A program made the translations under genes and the position numbers. A stretch of DNA of 64,000 bases, from contig NZ_CP059491.1 of NCBI RefSeq assembly GCF_014041935.1, positions 186,001 through 250,000 on the forward strand. Reading direction: 5' to 3'. The DNA is from Gordonia jinghuaiqii (lineage in GTDB: Bacteria > Actinomycetota > Actinomycetes > Mycobacteriales > Mycobacteriaceae). A model generated the notes under the pieces. It was not told the DNA's origin and did no database searches. It saw only the letters and a list, made by a program, of their open reading frames with translations. Shown one piece after another: positions 17,918 through 26,912 of this stretch (within the stretch, counting starts at the first letter, position 1; each line of letters begins with the position of its first letter).

Positions 17918-19570
17918 CTATCCCGCTGTGGTCGGGTCGGGGCGTCGTCTCGGCTGCAACTGGGTCGAGGTCACGAGACCGGCGAACAGGAAGCCGCCGG
18001 CCACGAACAGTGACCAGCGGGTGGCATCGGCGAAACCGTCCGACAACGCGTCGGCGACCTCCGGGCCGTCGGCTCCGAGCCGGCCGCGGTCACCTTCGTC
18101 GCGGATCACAGGAATGGTGCTCCCGGCGGAATCGCGGGTGGCGTCGACGAGCGGAGTCGAGACCTGTGCCGGCAGGGCGACCGGTTCGAGCCGGTCGGTG
18201 AGGCTGTGTGCGAGGCCCAGCGACAGGATCGTGCCCAGGATCGCGGTGCCGAGCGCCGCGCCGAGCTGCCGGGCCGTGCTCTGCGTCGCCGATCCCTGCC
18301 CCGATTCGTCGGTGGGGATGTCCACGAGCACGGTCCCGGTCAGCTGCGCCGACGCGAGTCCCAGTCCTGCGCCGTAGACGGCGAGCAGGAGCGCGAGCAC
18401 CCAGGCGGACGACGACGGACGCAGGTAGAACGCGAAGGCCAGGACACCGATCACCTCGAGCGCCAGACCGATCATGACGGTCCGAGGTGCGCCGAAGCGC
18501 GCCGCCACGGGTCGGGCGGCGCCACCGGAAGCGAACGCGCCGAGCGCCATCACCGCCAGGACATACCCGGCGCCGAGGGTGCTGAGCCCGTACGCATTGA
18601 CCAGGAACAGGGGAAGCACGAGCAGCAGACCGAACTCGCCGATCGCGACCGTCATCGCGGTGAAGTTGCCCCAGCTGAAGGTGCGGAACCGGAAAAGGGA
18701 CAGATCCAGGAGCGCTGATCGCCTCACCCTTGCGCGATGGCGTTCCCAGGCGACGAACGCCGCCAGCGCCGCGAGACCGACGACCCCCATGACCGGCGTC
18801 GCCGACACCGGCGCGTCGCTCGACCACGTCACGCCCGGGAGCCTCAGGTCCGCGACCGGCTTCCACCATCCGATGCTCTGACCTTCGATGAGGGCGAAGA
18901 TCAGGGCCCCGAAACCGATCATGCTGAGCAACAGCCCCACCACGTCGAGGCCTGGGACGGAGATCTCGGCCTTGGTCTCGGGGACCACGAGCAGCGCCCC
19001 GAGGACGACCAGGATGCCGATCGGGACGTTGACGAGAAAGATCCAGCGCCACGAGAAGTCTGTGGTCAGCCAGCCGCCGAGCAACGGACCGATGGCCGCC
19101 ATACCCGAGATCACCGAACCCCAGATCGCGAAGGCGATCACCCGGTCACGGCCCCGGAACGTCGCGTTGACGGTCGACAGTGTGCACGGCAGCACGAGCG
19201 CGCCGCCGATGCCCTGGACGAGTCGGGCGAGGATCAGCGTCGTCGAGCTGTCCGCGAGCGCTGCCAGGAGGCTGCCGCCGAGGAACACGGCCACGCCGAC
19301 GATGAACAGCAGACGGCGTCCCACCCGGTCACTGAGACGTCCGGCGGAGAGCAACAGGGCGGCGAAGACCACCGAGTAGAGGCTGTTGATCCACTGCGCG
19401 TCGGTGAGGTCGAGTTTCAGCTCATCGATGATGACGGGCAGTGAGACGTTGACGATGGTGCCGTCGATGACGATCATCGACAGACCCGTGGCGAGAACGC
19501 CGAGCCCCAGCCATTCTCGCCGTCCCGCGCGCGGTTCCTGGGAATCATCGACACGTGCCTGAACGCTCAT
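17918..19570 (-). CDS. MFS drug exporter, DHA2 (EmrB/QacA) family
   Basis: This 550-residue transporter fits the 14-helix DHA2 group. Motif C of antiporters appears in ISGMAAIGPLLGGWL, motif A in SAGRLSDRVGRRLLF, and the N-terminal TM1 holds VIDGTIVNVSLP with the membrane-embedded Asp typical of the group. It probably exports a hydrophobic or cationic compound in exchange for protons. ATG 19570 is chosen; the open frame continues upstream to 20341 but that part is the antisense of the DMT gene. No dedicated regulator adjoins it. The stop is 8 bases from the convergent HNH gene stop. Confidence 0.85.
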   Translation of the reverse strand: MSVQARVDDSQEPRAGRREWLGLGVLATGLSMIVIDGTIVNVSLPVIIDELKLDLTDAQWINSLYSVVFAALLLSAGRLSDRVGRRLLFIVGVAVFLGGSLLAALADSSTTLILARLVQGIGGALVLPCTLSTVNATFRGRDRVIAFAIWGSVISGMAAIGPLLGGWLTTDFSWRWIFLVNVPIGILVVLGALLVVPETKAEISVPGLDVVGLLLSMIGFGALIFALIEGQSIGWWKPVADLRLPGVTWSSDAPVSATPVMGVVGLAALAAFVAWERHRARVRRSALLDLSLFRFRTFSWGNFTAMTVAIGEFGLLLVLPLFLVNAYGLSTLGAGYVLAVMALGAFASGGAARPVAARFGAPRTVMIGLALEVIGVLAFAFYLRPSSSAWVLALLLAVYGAGLGLASAQLTGTVLVDIPTDESGQGSATQSTARQLGAALGTAILGTILSLGLAHSLTDRLEPVALPAQVSTPLVDATRDSAGSTIPVIRDEGDRGRLGADGPEVADALSDGFADATRWSLFVAGGFLFAGLVTSTQLQPRRRPDPTTAG

Positions 19571-19727
19571 GGGACCGCGCCTTCCCTGTCTGGATGCACC
19601 GGACATGCGGAGTGGGTCGATTGCACCAGAATATTTCGTCGTATGTGTGCACTGTCGGACTTGTCGGCACGTGCCGAAGGTCCGCGTCTCTGACCGATTT
19701 GCCCGCGAAAGCGGCAATACTGATCCG

Positions 19728-20612
19728 ATGGTGATCGGGATTCTCGCGGCGGTGTTCGCGGCGTTGGCGTACGGCACGGCCTCGGTGCTCCAGGCACGAG
19801 GCGCACAGAGCGTCGAGGACACCGGCGGGGGTCCCGGTGAAGCGCCGTCGCTGCGGTCCACGATCACCGCCATGCTCACCGTCGCGTTCATCGCGGGAAT
19901 GGCGCTGGACGGCATCGGGTTTCTCGGCAACATGGTGGCGGCCCGGATGATTCCGCTGTTCCTGGCGCAGCCGATCGTCAGCGCCAACCTGGTCGTCACG
20001 GTCGTCCTGGCGACCATCGTGCTGAAAGCCCGGTTGTCGCGGCGAGACTGGACCGCGATCGGCGTCGTGGTGATCGCCCTGGTTCTGCTGGGCTTTGCCG
20101 CCGGCGACGAGGGCCGTGAACACGAATGGTGGTTGCACTGGGCGGTTCTCGTGGCCGCGGTCGTGATCCTCGGCCTGGGCGCGGCGATCCTGCCGCGGAT
20201 GCAGAGCCGCGTCGCGGTGCTCGCCGGTCTCTCCGGCGGTGTCCTGTTCGGTGTCCTGGCGGTCGCGGTCCGGATCCTCGACGGCCTGGACCCCTTCGAC
20301 CTGGGCGAGCTGTTCACCGATCCGGCGTTGTACGCGATCATCCTGGCCGGCCCCGGCGGGTTCTACATGTTCACCGTTGCGCTGCAGAAGGGCGCGGTCA
20401 GCGCGGCGTCGGCGTCCCTGGTGGTCGGCGAGACGGTGGTGCCGGGGGTGATCGGCATCGTCGTTCTCGGTGACACCGTTCGGGCCGGCTGGGGGCCGGT
20501 CGCGGTGATCGCCTTCATCGCCGCGGTCATCGGCGCAGTGGTGGTGGCGATGTCGCCCGTCGTCGAGCAGGTCGAGCGGGCGGGGGAGAGCGTACCTTCT
20601 CCCGCTGGTTGA
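19728..20612 (+). CDS. DMT-superfamily membrane transporter, copy 2
   Basis: This 294-residue polytopic protein is a paralogue of the transporter at 14378-15313. The two align from the first helix (MVIGILAAVFAALAYGTASVL) to the last, with conserved blocks ARMIPLFLAQPIVSA, RILDGLDP, and LVVGETVVPG. It starts at ATG 19728, 157 bases from the divergent MFS gene. Copy 2 ends earlier, without the charged tail of copy 1. The substrate is unknown; retention of both copies suggests different substrates or expression. Confidence 0.72.
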   Translation: MVIGILAAVFAALAYGTASVLQARGAQSVEDTGGGPGEAPSLRSTITAMLTVAFIAGMALDGIGFLGNMVAARMIPLFLAQPIVSANLVVTVVLATIVLKARLSRRDWTAIGVVVIALVLLGFAAGDEGREHEWWLHWAVLVAAVVILGLGAAILPRMQSRVAVLAGLSGGVLFGVLAVAVRILDGLDPFDLGELFTDPALYAIILAGPGGFYMFTVALQKGAVSAASASLVVGETVVPGVIGIVVLGDTVRAGWGPVAVIAFIAAVIGAVVVAMSPVVEQVERAGESVPSPAG

Positions 20613-20688
20613 GCGTCTCGAAACCGATCCGTGCCCGGCTCTGCCGATGTGCGGCGTGAACCGGACCAACCCGGCATGATTACCGGTC

Positions 20689-21942
20689 ATGCGCCTCATC
20701 GTGCGGAAACTCGTGTCGCTCGCCGCGATCCTCGGGGCCGCGACCTCCCTGTGTGTCCTCGCACCCACGGCCGCGGCGGCACCTGGCCCCGTTTCCGCCG
20801 CAGCACCGGCGCTGCTGCCGTCGCAGGACCCGTTCTACGACGCCCCGGCGGGTTACGAGACCCGTGCGCCGGGCACCGCACTGCGCACTCGGCAGGTCGG
20901 ATTGGGTTGGCGCGGAACAGATGTGCCGATCTCTGCCACCCAGATCCTGTACCGCACGACCGATCAGTTCGGTGCGGCGACCTCGACGGTCACCACGGTG
21001 ATCTCACCGCCCGGCGTCCCTGCCGGGGCGCCGCGCCGCGTCGTCTCCTATCACTCCTTCTACGACGCGCTCGGATCGCAGTGCGACCCGTCGTACACGC
21101 TGCGCGGCGGCAATCCCGACGAGGCGCCGATCGACATCGCGCTCATCTCGGGTCTTCTCGCCGCCGGATACACCGTCACCGCGCCCGATTACGAGGGCAG
21201 TGGTCTGCGCTGGACGATGGCACGCGAGTCCGGATATGCCGCGCTGGACGGCATCCGGACGGCGCTCGGTCATCTCCGGGCGCCCGCGCGCACGCCGATC
21301 GGGCTCTTCGGCTATTCGGGCGGGTCGGTTCCGACCGGGTTCGGTGCCGAACTGGCCCCGCGATACGCGCCCGAGCTGAACATCGTCGGGGCTGCCGCCG
21401 GCGGCGTGGTGGTGAACCCGGCGAACAACCTCGACTACGTCAACGGCAGCAAGAACTGGGCCGGTGTCATCCCGGCCCTGATGGCCGTCTACAGCGAAAC
21501 CTATGGCATCGACCTGCGCAGTTACCTCTCGCCCAAGGGCAAACGCATTCTGCGGCAGGTGGCCGGTGAGTGCATCGAGGCGTTCGCCGACAAGTACCCG
21601 GGACTGACCGACCACCAGCTCCTGGTACCCACCGTCGGCGGATTGCTCGACGTTCCGGGTGTGCGCCAGGCGATCTCGCAGAACGTGATGGGAACGCTCG
21701 GCACCCCGCGCGCTCCGGTGATGCTGGGCGTCGGCAACTCCGACGGCACCGGCGACGGCGTGATGATCACCGGCGACGTTGCACGTCTGGCGAAGAGCTT
21801 CTGCCGCCGTGGGGTGCCGACGACGTTCACCGAGTATCGCGGGCAGAACCACACCGCGGCGTTCATCCCCTGGAGCGTCGAGGCTCTGGGCTTCCTGAGC
21901 AGGCGCTTCGCCGGTCAGCCCACCGGTGGTTGTGGCCGATGA
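20689..21942 (+). CDS. Secreted lipase (LIP family alpha/beta hydrolase)
   Basis: This 417-residue protein begins with a Sec signal peptide (RLIVRKLVSLAAILGAA, cleavage near APTAAAAPG). The mature part matches the secretory lipase family, known from Candida lipases and from actinobacterial extracellular esterases. The nucleophile elbow is GYSGG in IGLFGYSGGSVPTGF. A late His in YRGQNHTAAFIPW is a good candidate for the catalytic His, with Asp in VGNSDGTGD. Two or more Cys residues could form disulphides. It would act outside the cell on lipids or esters. A GNAT remnant follows after 34 bases. Confidence 0.82.
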   Translation: MRLIVRKLVSLAAILGAATSLCVLAPTAAAAPGPVSAAAPALLPSQDPFYDAPAGYETRAPGTALRTRQVGLGWRGTDVPISATQILYRTTDQFGAATSTVTTVISPPGVPAGAPRRVVSYHSFYDALGSQCDPSYTLRGGNPDEAPIDIALISGLLAAGYTVTAPDYEGSGLRWTMARESGYAALDGIRTALGHLRAPARTPIGLFGYSGGSVPTGFGAELAPRYAPELNIVGAAAGGVVVNPANNLDYVNGSKNWAGVIPALMAVYSETYGIDLRSYLSPKGKRILRQVAGECIEAFADKYPGLTDHQLLVPTVGGLLDVPGVRQAISQNVMGTLGTPRAPVMLGVGNSDGTGDGVMITGDVARLAKSFCRRGVPTTFTEYRGQNHTAAFIPWSVEALGFLSRRFAGQPTGGCGR

Positions 21943-21976
21943 TCTCCGGAGTCGACCTCCCGGCGGAACAGGGGGC

Positions 21977-22135
21977 GTGACCGACTGGGTGACGCGCACC
22001 GAAAGCGAGGACGATATACCCGGCATCCGCGCGGCGTTCGACGTCCCGGACGAGGCGTTGATGTCGCTGGCCCTCGACAGCTCCCGTCCGGTCCCGCACG
22101 GCACGATCGAGTACCCGCCGGCGTGCGGGGTGTGA
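21977..22135 (+). pseudogene. GNAT acetyltransferase remnant with internal deletion
   Basis: The open frame encodes only 52 residues. Its first part, TRTESEDDIPGIRAAF, looks like the N-terminus of a GNAT acetyltransferase. It runs straight into DVPDEALMSLALD and PHGTIEYPPACGV, which resemble the extreme C-terminus of YhbS-like GNATs (typically FDVPDEAFM and GTVRYPPAFG). The whole acetyl-CoA binding core of roughly 100 residues is missing. The join lies at AF-DVPDEA, and both ends remain in frame, as if one clean deletion occurred. It cannot be a working acetyltransferase. Confidence 0.6.
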
Positions 22136-22142
22136 GACACAC

Positions 22143-22174
22143 GCACGGCCCCGGGAGATCTCCCGGGGCCGTGC
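22143..22174. terminator. Perfect 32-base palindrome, bidirectional terminator
   Basis: GCACGGCCCCGGGAGA (22143-22158) is followed at once by its exact reverse complement (22159-22174). It lies between the convergent GNAT remnant and the small minus-strand gene. No T-tract follows. Confidence 0.7.
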
Positions 22175-22188
22175 GCCGAGCAGGTGAG

Positions 22189-22401
22189 TCAGTCCGCGTC
22201 GGCGGACGGACTCGCGTTGGTGCCGCCGTCGGACACCTCGAAGTTCTTCCACTCGCCGTTGTCGTGCACCTGCATGACCGTGCCCAGACTGTCGTCAGGG
22301 GCACCCACGGTCTTGAACCAGTCGTACGCCCTGGTCGCGTCGTCGAACTCTTTCTCCTCGACGACGGTCTCACTGGAATCCACGACGCGGTACTGAGCCA
22401 T
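22189..22401 (-). CDS. Small acidic hypothetical protein
   Basis: This 70-residue protein begins MAQYRVVDSSETVVEEKEF and ends in a low-complexity DGGTNASPSADAD tail. It is soluble and acidic, with three aromatic residues in the central AYDWFKTVG stretch. The ATG is preceded by AGGAGA at a good distance, which supports a real gene. I do not recognise the family. It stands alone between the palindromic terminator and the MBL-Rieske gene. Confidence 0.6.
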   Translation of the reverse strand: MAQYRVVDSSETVVEEKEFDDATRAYDWFKTVGAPDDSLGTVMQVHDNGEWKNFEVSDGGTNASPSADAD

Positions 22402-22565
22402 GATCGTTCTCCTCACGGTCGGGTGCGGCTTCGACGCCTGTGTGGACGCCTGGTGGCCGGGTACCCAGCCCACCGGTCGCATAACCGTCCGCGGAACGGA
22501 TCAATCGGAACAGAGTGAGGGATGGGTGGCGGAACCCGATACGCATCCCGCACTCTGCCGGGTCG

Positions 22566-24185
22566 TCAGGAGTCGAGTTTGCTCGCGCGCAGCTCGTGGC
22601 CCTTCGACGTCAGGCATCGGCCCGATGTCAGATCCCATTGCCAGCCATGCAGATTGCAGGTCAGCTTCTCGCCCTCGATGACACCGAACTTGCCGAGGTC
22701 GGCCTTGAGGTGCGGGCAGCGTCGCTGGATCTCCCAGCCGTCCTTGGTGATCGACGCCGAGTCGTCGTGTGCCTCGGCGAACCAGCCGTCGGCGTAGGCG
22801 ATGCGCTCGTCGGTGAGGCATTTGAAGAACGTGTACAGGAACTCGTTGTAGCCGCCGATGCGCCAGGTGGTGAACCGGGTCGAGAGGAAGATGGTGTTCA
22901 CCCAGTCCGGCTCGTTGTCGCGCAGGACGGTGCGGACGAGTTCGGTGGCGATGCGGAAACCGTAGCGGTACTTGCCTTCTCCCTCTTTCGGCTCGCGCAC
23001 GATGCGGTTGGGGAAGTCCAGCACCACGGTCTCGGTGGCGTCGTTGGCGGGACCGCCGCCGGGTGTCATGACCAGGCCGACCGGGTAGCCGATGCCGTCG
23101 CAGATCAGATCCGACTGCGTCATGATCGGTTCGAACAGTTCGCGCAGGGCGCCGAGTAGCGGTTCGCCCTCGGCCGGTGCCCAGGTGGCCTTCTCCGCGG
23201 CGATGACCGGTGCGAACTTCTCCTTCATCCGTTCGAGGTAGGCGCGCTTGTTCTCGCCGAACACGTCTGCGGGGGCATAGGGGTGGCTGACCTCGTCGAG
23301 GGTCGGTCCGGTGAACTCGGCGACCGAACCCGACACCATCATCAGGCCGCGATGCTTCTCGCCGTCGTCGGTGCCGTGGATGCGCATCTGCTCCAGGAAG
23401 GTCTCCTGGTCGGGGAAGATCGACGTGACATCGGCGGTTTCGGCCGAACCGAAATCGTTGAGGTAGAACAGATCCTCGTCGAGGAACATCGGCGGTCCGG
23501 CCGACGGGACCACCCACGTCGCCCCGACCTGCTCGATATAGGAACGCGCACGGTCCATTCCGCGCTGACGCTTCTGAGAAGCGAAGTTGGCCTTGGACTT
23601 CCGCGGGATGTCATACACCATCGGGTACCAGATGGCGCCCGAGTACTGCAGCAGGTGAACGTCGACGCGGCCGAACGCCTCATTGATGACGTCGAGGTCG
23701 ATGGGCCGGGCGTCGTTCATGTTGAAGCAGACGGTCTCGCCGTCGGAGACGATGATGCCGCTGTCGCCGATCGGGCCGTCGGCCGGGGCGCGCAGGGCGA
23801 TGATCATGACCTCGAGCGAGCCCTTGTCGTTGGTCACCGTCGTCTTCACCGAGTCGGAGGTCTCGATGAACTTGGTGAACCCCAGCTTCTCCAGCTCGCG
23901 GCGCAGGTCCGGCACCGGGTAGTCGGGGAGGAGGACGGTGGCGTCCTTGTTGACGTTCTCGCGCAGATTGCGCTCGTCGAAGTGGTCGCGGTGCAGGTGC
24001 GAGACGTAGAGGTAGTCGCAGTCGCCGAGAGTCTTCCAGTCGAGCTCGGAGTTGTCGGGGAAGGGCACCCACGAGGCGAAGTACGCCGGGTTGACCCAGG
24101 GGTCGCAGAGGATCGATCCGGCGGTGGTCTGGATGTGGAAACCGGCATGACCGATGCTGGTGATCTGCACGAAGGGGCCTTTCAT
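22566..24185 (-). CDS. Metallo-beta-lactamase fold protein with C-terminal Rieske domain (Rv3818-type)
   Basis: This 539-residue protein joins two metal domains. The N-terminal MBL fold (about 1-260) has HLHRDHFD, giving H63, H65, D67 and H68, as in UlaG and CMP-NeuAc hydroxylase relatives. The C-terminal Rieske [2Fe-2S] domain (about 484-535) has CPH at 490-492 and CNLH at 510-513, the C-x-H / C-x2-H ligand set. The middle (about 300-480) is unassigned. CMP-N-acetylneuraminate monooxygenase combines the same folds in reverse order. Rv3818 of M. tuberculosis is the likely orthologue; its reaction is unknown. A TetR gene starts divergently 155 bases away. ATG 24185 is chosen over ATG 24215 because MKGPFVQITSIGHAGF begins the fold. 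Confidence 0.8.
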   Translation of the reverse strand: MKGPFVQITSIGHAGFHIQTTAGSILCDPWVNPAYFASWVPFPDNSELDWKTLGDCDYLYVSHLHRDHFDERNLRENVNKDATVLLPDYPVPDLRRELEKLGFTKFIETSDSVKTTVTNDKGSLEVMIIALRAPADGPIGDSGIIVSDGETVCFNMNDARPIDLDVINEAFGRVDVHLLQYSGAIWYPMVYDIPRKSKANFASQKRQRGMDRARSYIEQVGATWVVPSAGPPMFLDEDLFYLNDFGSAETADVTSIFPDQETFLEQMRIHGTDDGEKHRGLMMVSGSVAEFTGPTLDEVSHPYAPADVFGENKRAYLERMKEKFAPVIAAEKATWAPAEGEPLLGALRELFEPIMTQSDLICDGIGYPVGLVMTPGGGPANDATETVVLDFPNRIVREPKEGEGKYRYGFRIATELVRTVLRDNEPDWVNTIFLSTRFTTWRIGGYNEFLYTFFKCLTDERIAYADGWFAEAHDDSASITKDGWEIQRRCPHLKADLGKFGVIEGEKLTCNLHGWQWDLTSGRCLTSKGHELRASKLDS

Positions 24186-24340
24186 GGTGTGCGCGCGGGC
24201 TGCGCGGCAGGGCACGACAGACCTCCAATGTATCGAGCGCAGACATCAGCGGGGTGGGCCATCGGTCCCCACCTGGGGTTCGGGTGATGGGACTCACGCG
24301 TCTGCCGCCTGCGCCCGACCGGGGATGCGACCATGGACCG

Positions 24341-24979
24341 ATGACATCGGGGAAGCTGTGGCGTGGCCAGACGCTCGCCGACCGGTCCACCGATCGCCGT
24401 GAACAGATGCTCGCCGTCGCCGAGGTCCTGCTCGGTTCCGGCGGGGCGGGCGCGGTGACCATGCGCGCGGTGGTGCGCGAGGCCAACCTCAGCCCGCGCT
24501 ACTTCTACGAGAGTTTCCGGTCGCGAGAAGCGCTGCTCACCGCCGTGTACGACCGGGTCGCCGACCAGCTCCTGGCCCAGATCTCCGCGCAGGACATCCC
24601 GGCCGCCGGCCGCGGCAACGTCCGCGCGCTCCTCGAGGTGTGCCGCGACTTCTTCGACGCCGATCCCGGCCGGGCGCGCATCCTGCTGCGTGAACCCCTC
24701 GCCGACGACGTGCTGCGCGCCCACCGTGCCGCCAGCGTTCCGGCCTTCATCGAAGCCGTCGTGGGGACCGTCGCCGACGACCACTCGTTCACGCCGGACC
24801 GCATACCGGTCATCGCCTCGGCGCTCACCGGCGCACTCGTCGCTCTCTACCTGGACTACATCGACGGCCGGCTGGTCCTGACGCCGACACAACTGGCCGA
24901 CGCCGCCGTCGACCTCGTGTCCGCCGTCGCCGGCATCGGCACTGCGCAGGGCGATCGGCCCCGCACCTCGAATGGCTAA
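24341..24979 (+). CDS. TetR family transcriptional regulator
   Basis: This 212-residue regulator has an N-terminal helix-turn-helix (about 20-65), seen as VTMRAVVREANLSPRYFYESFRSREALL. The rest is an all-alpha ligand-binding domain with no recognised ligand. It lies divergent from the MBL-Rieske gene and directly upstream of the acyltransferase gene, so those two are its likely targets. ATG 24341 begins MTSGKLWRGQT; extension to 24254 lacks support. Confidence 0.87.
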   Translation: MTSGKLWRGQTLADRSTDRREQMLAVAEVLLGSGGAGAVTMRAVVREANLSPRYFYESFRSREALLTAVYDRVADQLLAQISAQDIPAAGRGNVRALLEVCRDFFDADPGRARILLREPLADDVLRAHRAASVPAFIEAVVGTVADDHSFTPDRIPVIASALTGALVALYLDYIDGRLVLTPTQLADAAVDLVSAVAGIGTAQGDRPRTSNG

Positions 24980-24989
24980 GATGCCGGGC

Positions 24990-25757
24990 ATGGAACCCGT
25001 CTATGACACCGTGATCACCGCTGCCCGCCTGCTGTGGCTGGCCGAGGGGCTGAAGTTCAAGGTGTCGGGCGTCGAACACGTACCGCCGAAGGGCCCCGGC
25101 GTCGTCGCGATCAACCACACGGGCTACCTCGACTTCACCTATGCCGGCATCCCCGCGCATCTGCAGGGCCGTCGCAAGGTGCGTTTCATGGCGAAGAAGG
25201 AGGTCTTCGACAACAAGATCTCCGGCCCGATCATGCGCTCGCTCAAGCACATCCCGGTCGACCGTGGTCAGGGCGCCGACAGCTATCGCGCGGCGGTGGA
25301 GTACCTCAAGCGCGGCGAGCTCGTCGGGGTCTACCCGGAGGCGACGATCAGCCGCAGCTTCGAGCTCAAGGAGTTCAAATCGGGCGCCGCACGGATGGCC
25401 ATCGAGTCCGGCGCCCCGATCATCCCGACCGTCATCTGGGGCGCACAGCGGGTGTGGACCAAGGGGCACCCCAAGCAGCTCGGCCGCACCGGGTACAAGA
25501 TCTCGATCGGGGTCTGCGAACCGCTCGAGCCGACCGGCGATGCCGATGCCCTCACCGCGAAGCTGCACCAGGTGATGAGCGGCAAGCTCCTCGAGCTCCA
25601 GGACGCCTACGGCGAGCACCCCGAGGGCGAGTTCTGGGTGCCGGCCCGACTCGGGGGGTCGGCGCCGACACTGGAGGAAGCGAACCGGCTCGACGCCGAG
25701 GAGGCAGCCGAACGTGCCGCCAAACGCGCGGAGCGGGGCACGCCCGACCAGGCGTGA
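24990..25757 (+). CDS. PlsC-type lysophospholipid acyltransferase (Rv3814c-like)
   Basis: This 255-residue membrane-associated enzyme has the four PlsC blocks: NHTGYLDF (NHx4D catalytic motif), a block around FMAKKEVFDN, the substrate-binding VYPEATISRS, and PIIPTVIWG. It would acylate lysophosphatidate or a related glycerolipid. The start MEPVYDTVI matches the Rv3814c N-terminus as I recall it. An in-frame ATG at 24972 overlaps the TetR stop and is the alternative. The C-terminus is a Glu/Ala-rich helix. M. tuberculosis has three such genes in tandem here; this window has one. Confidence 0.85.
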   Translation: MEPVYDTVITAARLLWLAEGLKFKVSGVEHVPPKGPGVVAINHTGYLDFTYAGIPAHLQGRRKVRFMAKKEVFDNKISGPIMRSLKHIPVDRGQGADSYRAAVEYLKRGELVGVYPEATISRSFELKEFKSGAARMAIESGAPIIPTVIWGAQRVWTKGHPKQLGRTGYKISIGVCEPLEPTGDADALTAKLHQVMSGKLLELQDAYGEHPEGEFWVPARLGGSAPTLEEANRLDAEEAAERAAKRAERGTPDQA

Positions 25758-25986
25758 GCCTCCGGCCCACCGCCCGATCCGCGTCGTCCCGTCCCCGTTG
25801 ACGCCGATGCGCGCTGACGCCGGCGGCCGTTAACCTTGAGCCATGGGCGGCGGGCGCACCGCGGCGACGCGCCGGGCGCGGCGGGCGAACGAGCACGCCA
25901 GGCCGCCGAGAGATCTCGGTGGCACCACCTGCCTGCACCTCGCGGCAGCAACGATCTGCCGGCACGGTTCGGCGGAAAGGGCACTG

Positions 25987-26820
25987 ATGACCTTCGGTCC
26001 ACCCACACTCATCGCCAGCGACGTGGACGGAACCCTCATCGACGACGAGAACCGGGTTTCGGCACGCACGGTGTCGGCGCTGGCGGCCGCACGGGCCGCC
26101 GGGGTGGAGTTCGTCCTGGCGACCGGACGCCCCCCGCGCTGGATCGCCGAGATCACCGACCAGTTCGCCGGCACGGCCGCATTCGTCCGATACGCGGTGT
26201 GCGCCAACGGCGCCATCATCTACGACGCCGAGCACGACCGGGTCCTGTGGTCGGCCAACCTCGAACCGGACTCCCTGGTCAAGCTGGGTGAGATCGCCTA
26301 CGAACAGATCCCGGGGTGCGGCATCGCGGCGGAGCGTGCCGGGCAGTCGGCGCACGACGCGGCAACTGCGCCGTTCGTCGCGAGTTCGGGTTACGAGCAC
26401 GCCTGGCTGAACCCCGATCACGTCGAGGTCGGCGACGACGAGGTCTTCAGCGAGCCTGCGGTGAAACTCCTCGTACGCAAGCCGGGGATGTCGAGCGGGG
26501 AGATGGCGAGCAGGTTGCGACCCGCGGTCGGCGACCTCGCCCAGGTCACCTTCTCCACCGACAACGGCCTCGTCGAACTGTCGGTGCCCGGTACACACAA
26601 GGCGTCGGGGCTGTCCCGGCTGTGCGAGCACACCGGGCTTCCCGACGATGCGCTGATCGCGTTCGGTGACATGCCCAACGACGCCGAGATGCTCACGTGG
26701 GCGGCGCACGGCGTGGCGATGGGGCACGGCCATCAGGCCGCGCTCGATGCCGCCGACGAGGTGACGGTCGGCAACAACGACGACGGCGTCGCGAAGGTTC
26801 TCGAACGCTGGTTCTCCTGA
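25987..26820 (+). CDS. Cof-type HAD family hydrolase (Rv3813c-like)
   Basis: This 277-residue HAD phosphatase begins near IASDVDGTLI, the DxDxT catalytic loop. The motif II region is EFVLATGRPPRW, motif III Lys lies in SEPAVKLLVRK, and motif IV is GDMPNDAEMLTW. The large C2-type cap between motifs II and III is typical of the Cof group, which acts on sugar phosphates or nucleotide phosphates. ATG 25987 has GGAAAGG upstream; the frame extends to 25843 but the extra residues are basic and unlike the family. A strong terminator follows the stop. Confidence 0.87.
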   Translation: MTFGPPTLIASDVDGTLIDDENRVSARTVSALAAARAAGVEFVLATGRPPRWIAEITDQFAGTAAFVRYAVCANGAIIYDAEHDRVLWSANLEPDSLVKLGEIAYEQIPGCGIAAERAGQSAHDAATAPFVASSGYEHAWLNPDHVEVGDDEVFSEPAVKLLVRKPGMSSGEMASRLRPAVGDLAQVTFSTDNGLVELSVPGTHKASGLSRLCEHTGLPDDALIAFGDMPNDAEMLTWAAHGVAMGHGHQAALDAADEVTVGNNDDGVAKVLERWFS

Positions 26821-26858
26821 CCGGTCGCCCTGCCGAGGGAGATCAGTTCTGGCGCTTG

Positions 26859-26908
26859 ACCTCTGCTCCCCGGTTCGAGGGAACTTCCCGAACTCGGGGA
26901 GCAGAGGT
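26859..26908. terminator. Bidirectional hairpin terminator between HAD and amidase genes
   Basis: ACCTCTGCTCCCCGGTTCG (26859-26877) pairs with CGAACTCGGGGAGCAGAGGT (26889-26908) with a single bulge and an 11-base loop. It separates two convergent genes. Confidence 0.8.
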
Positions 26909-26912
26909 TGTG

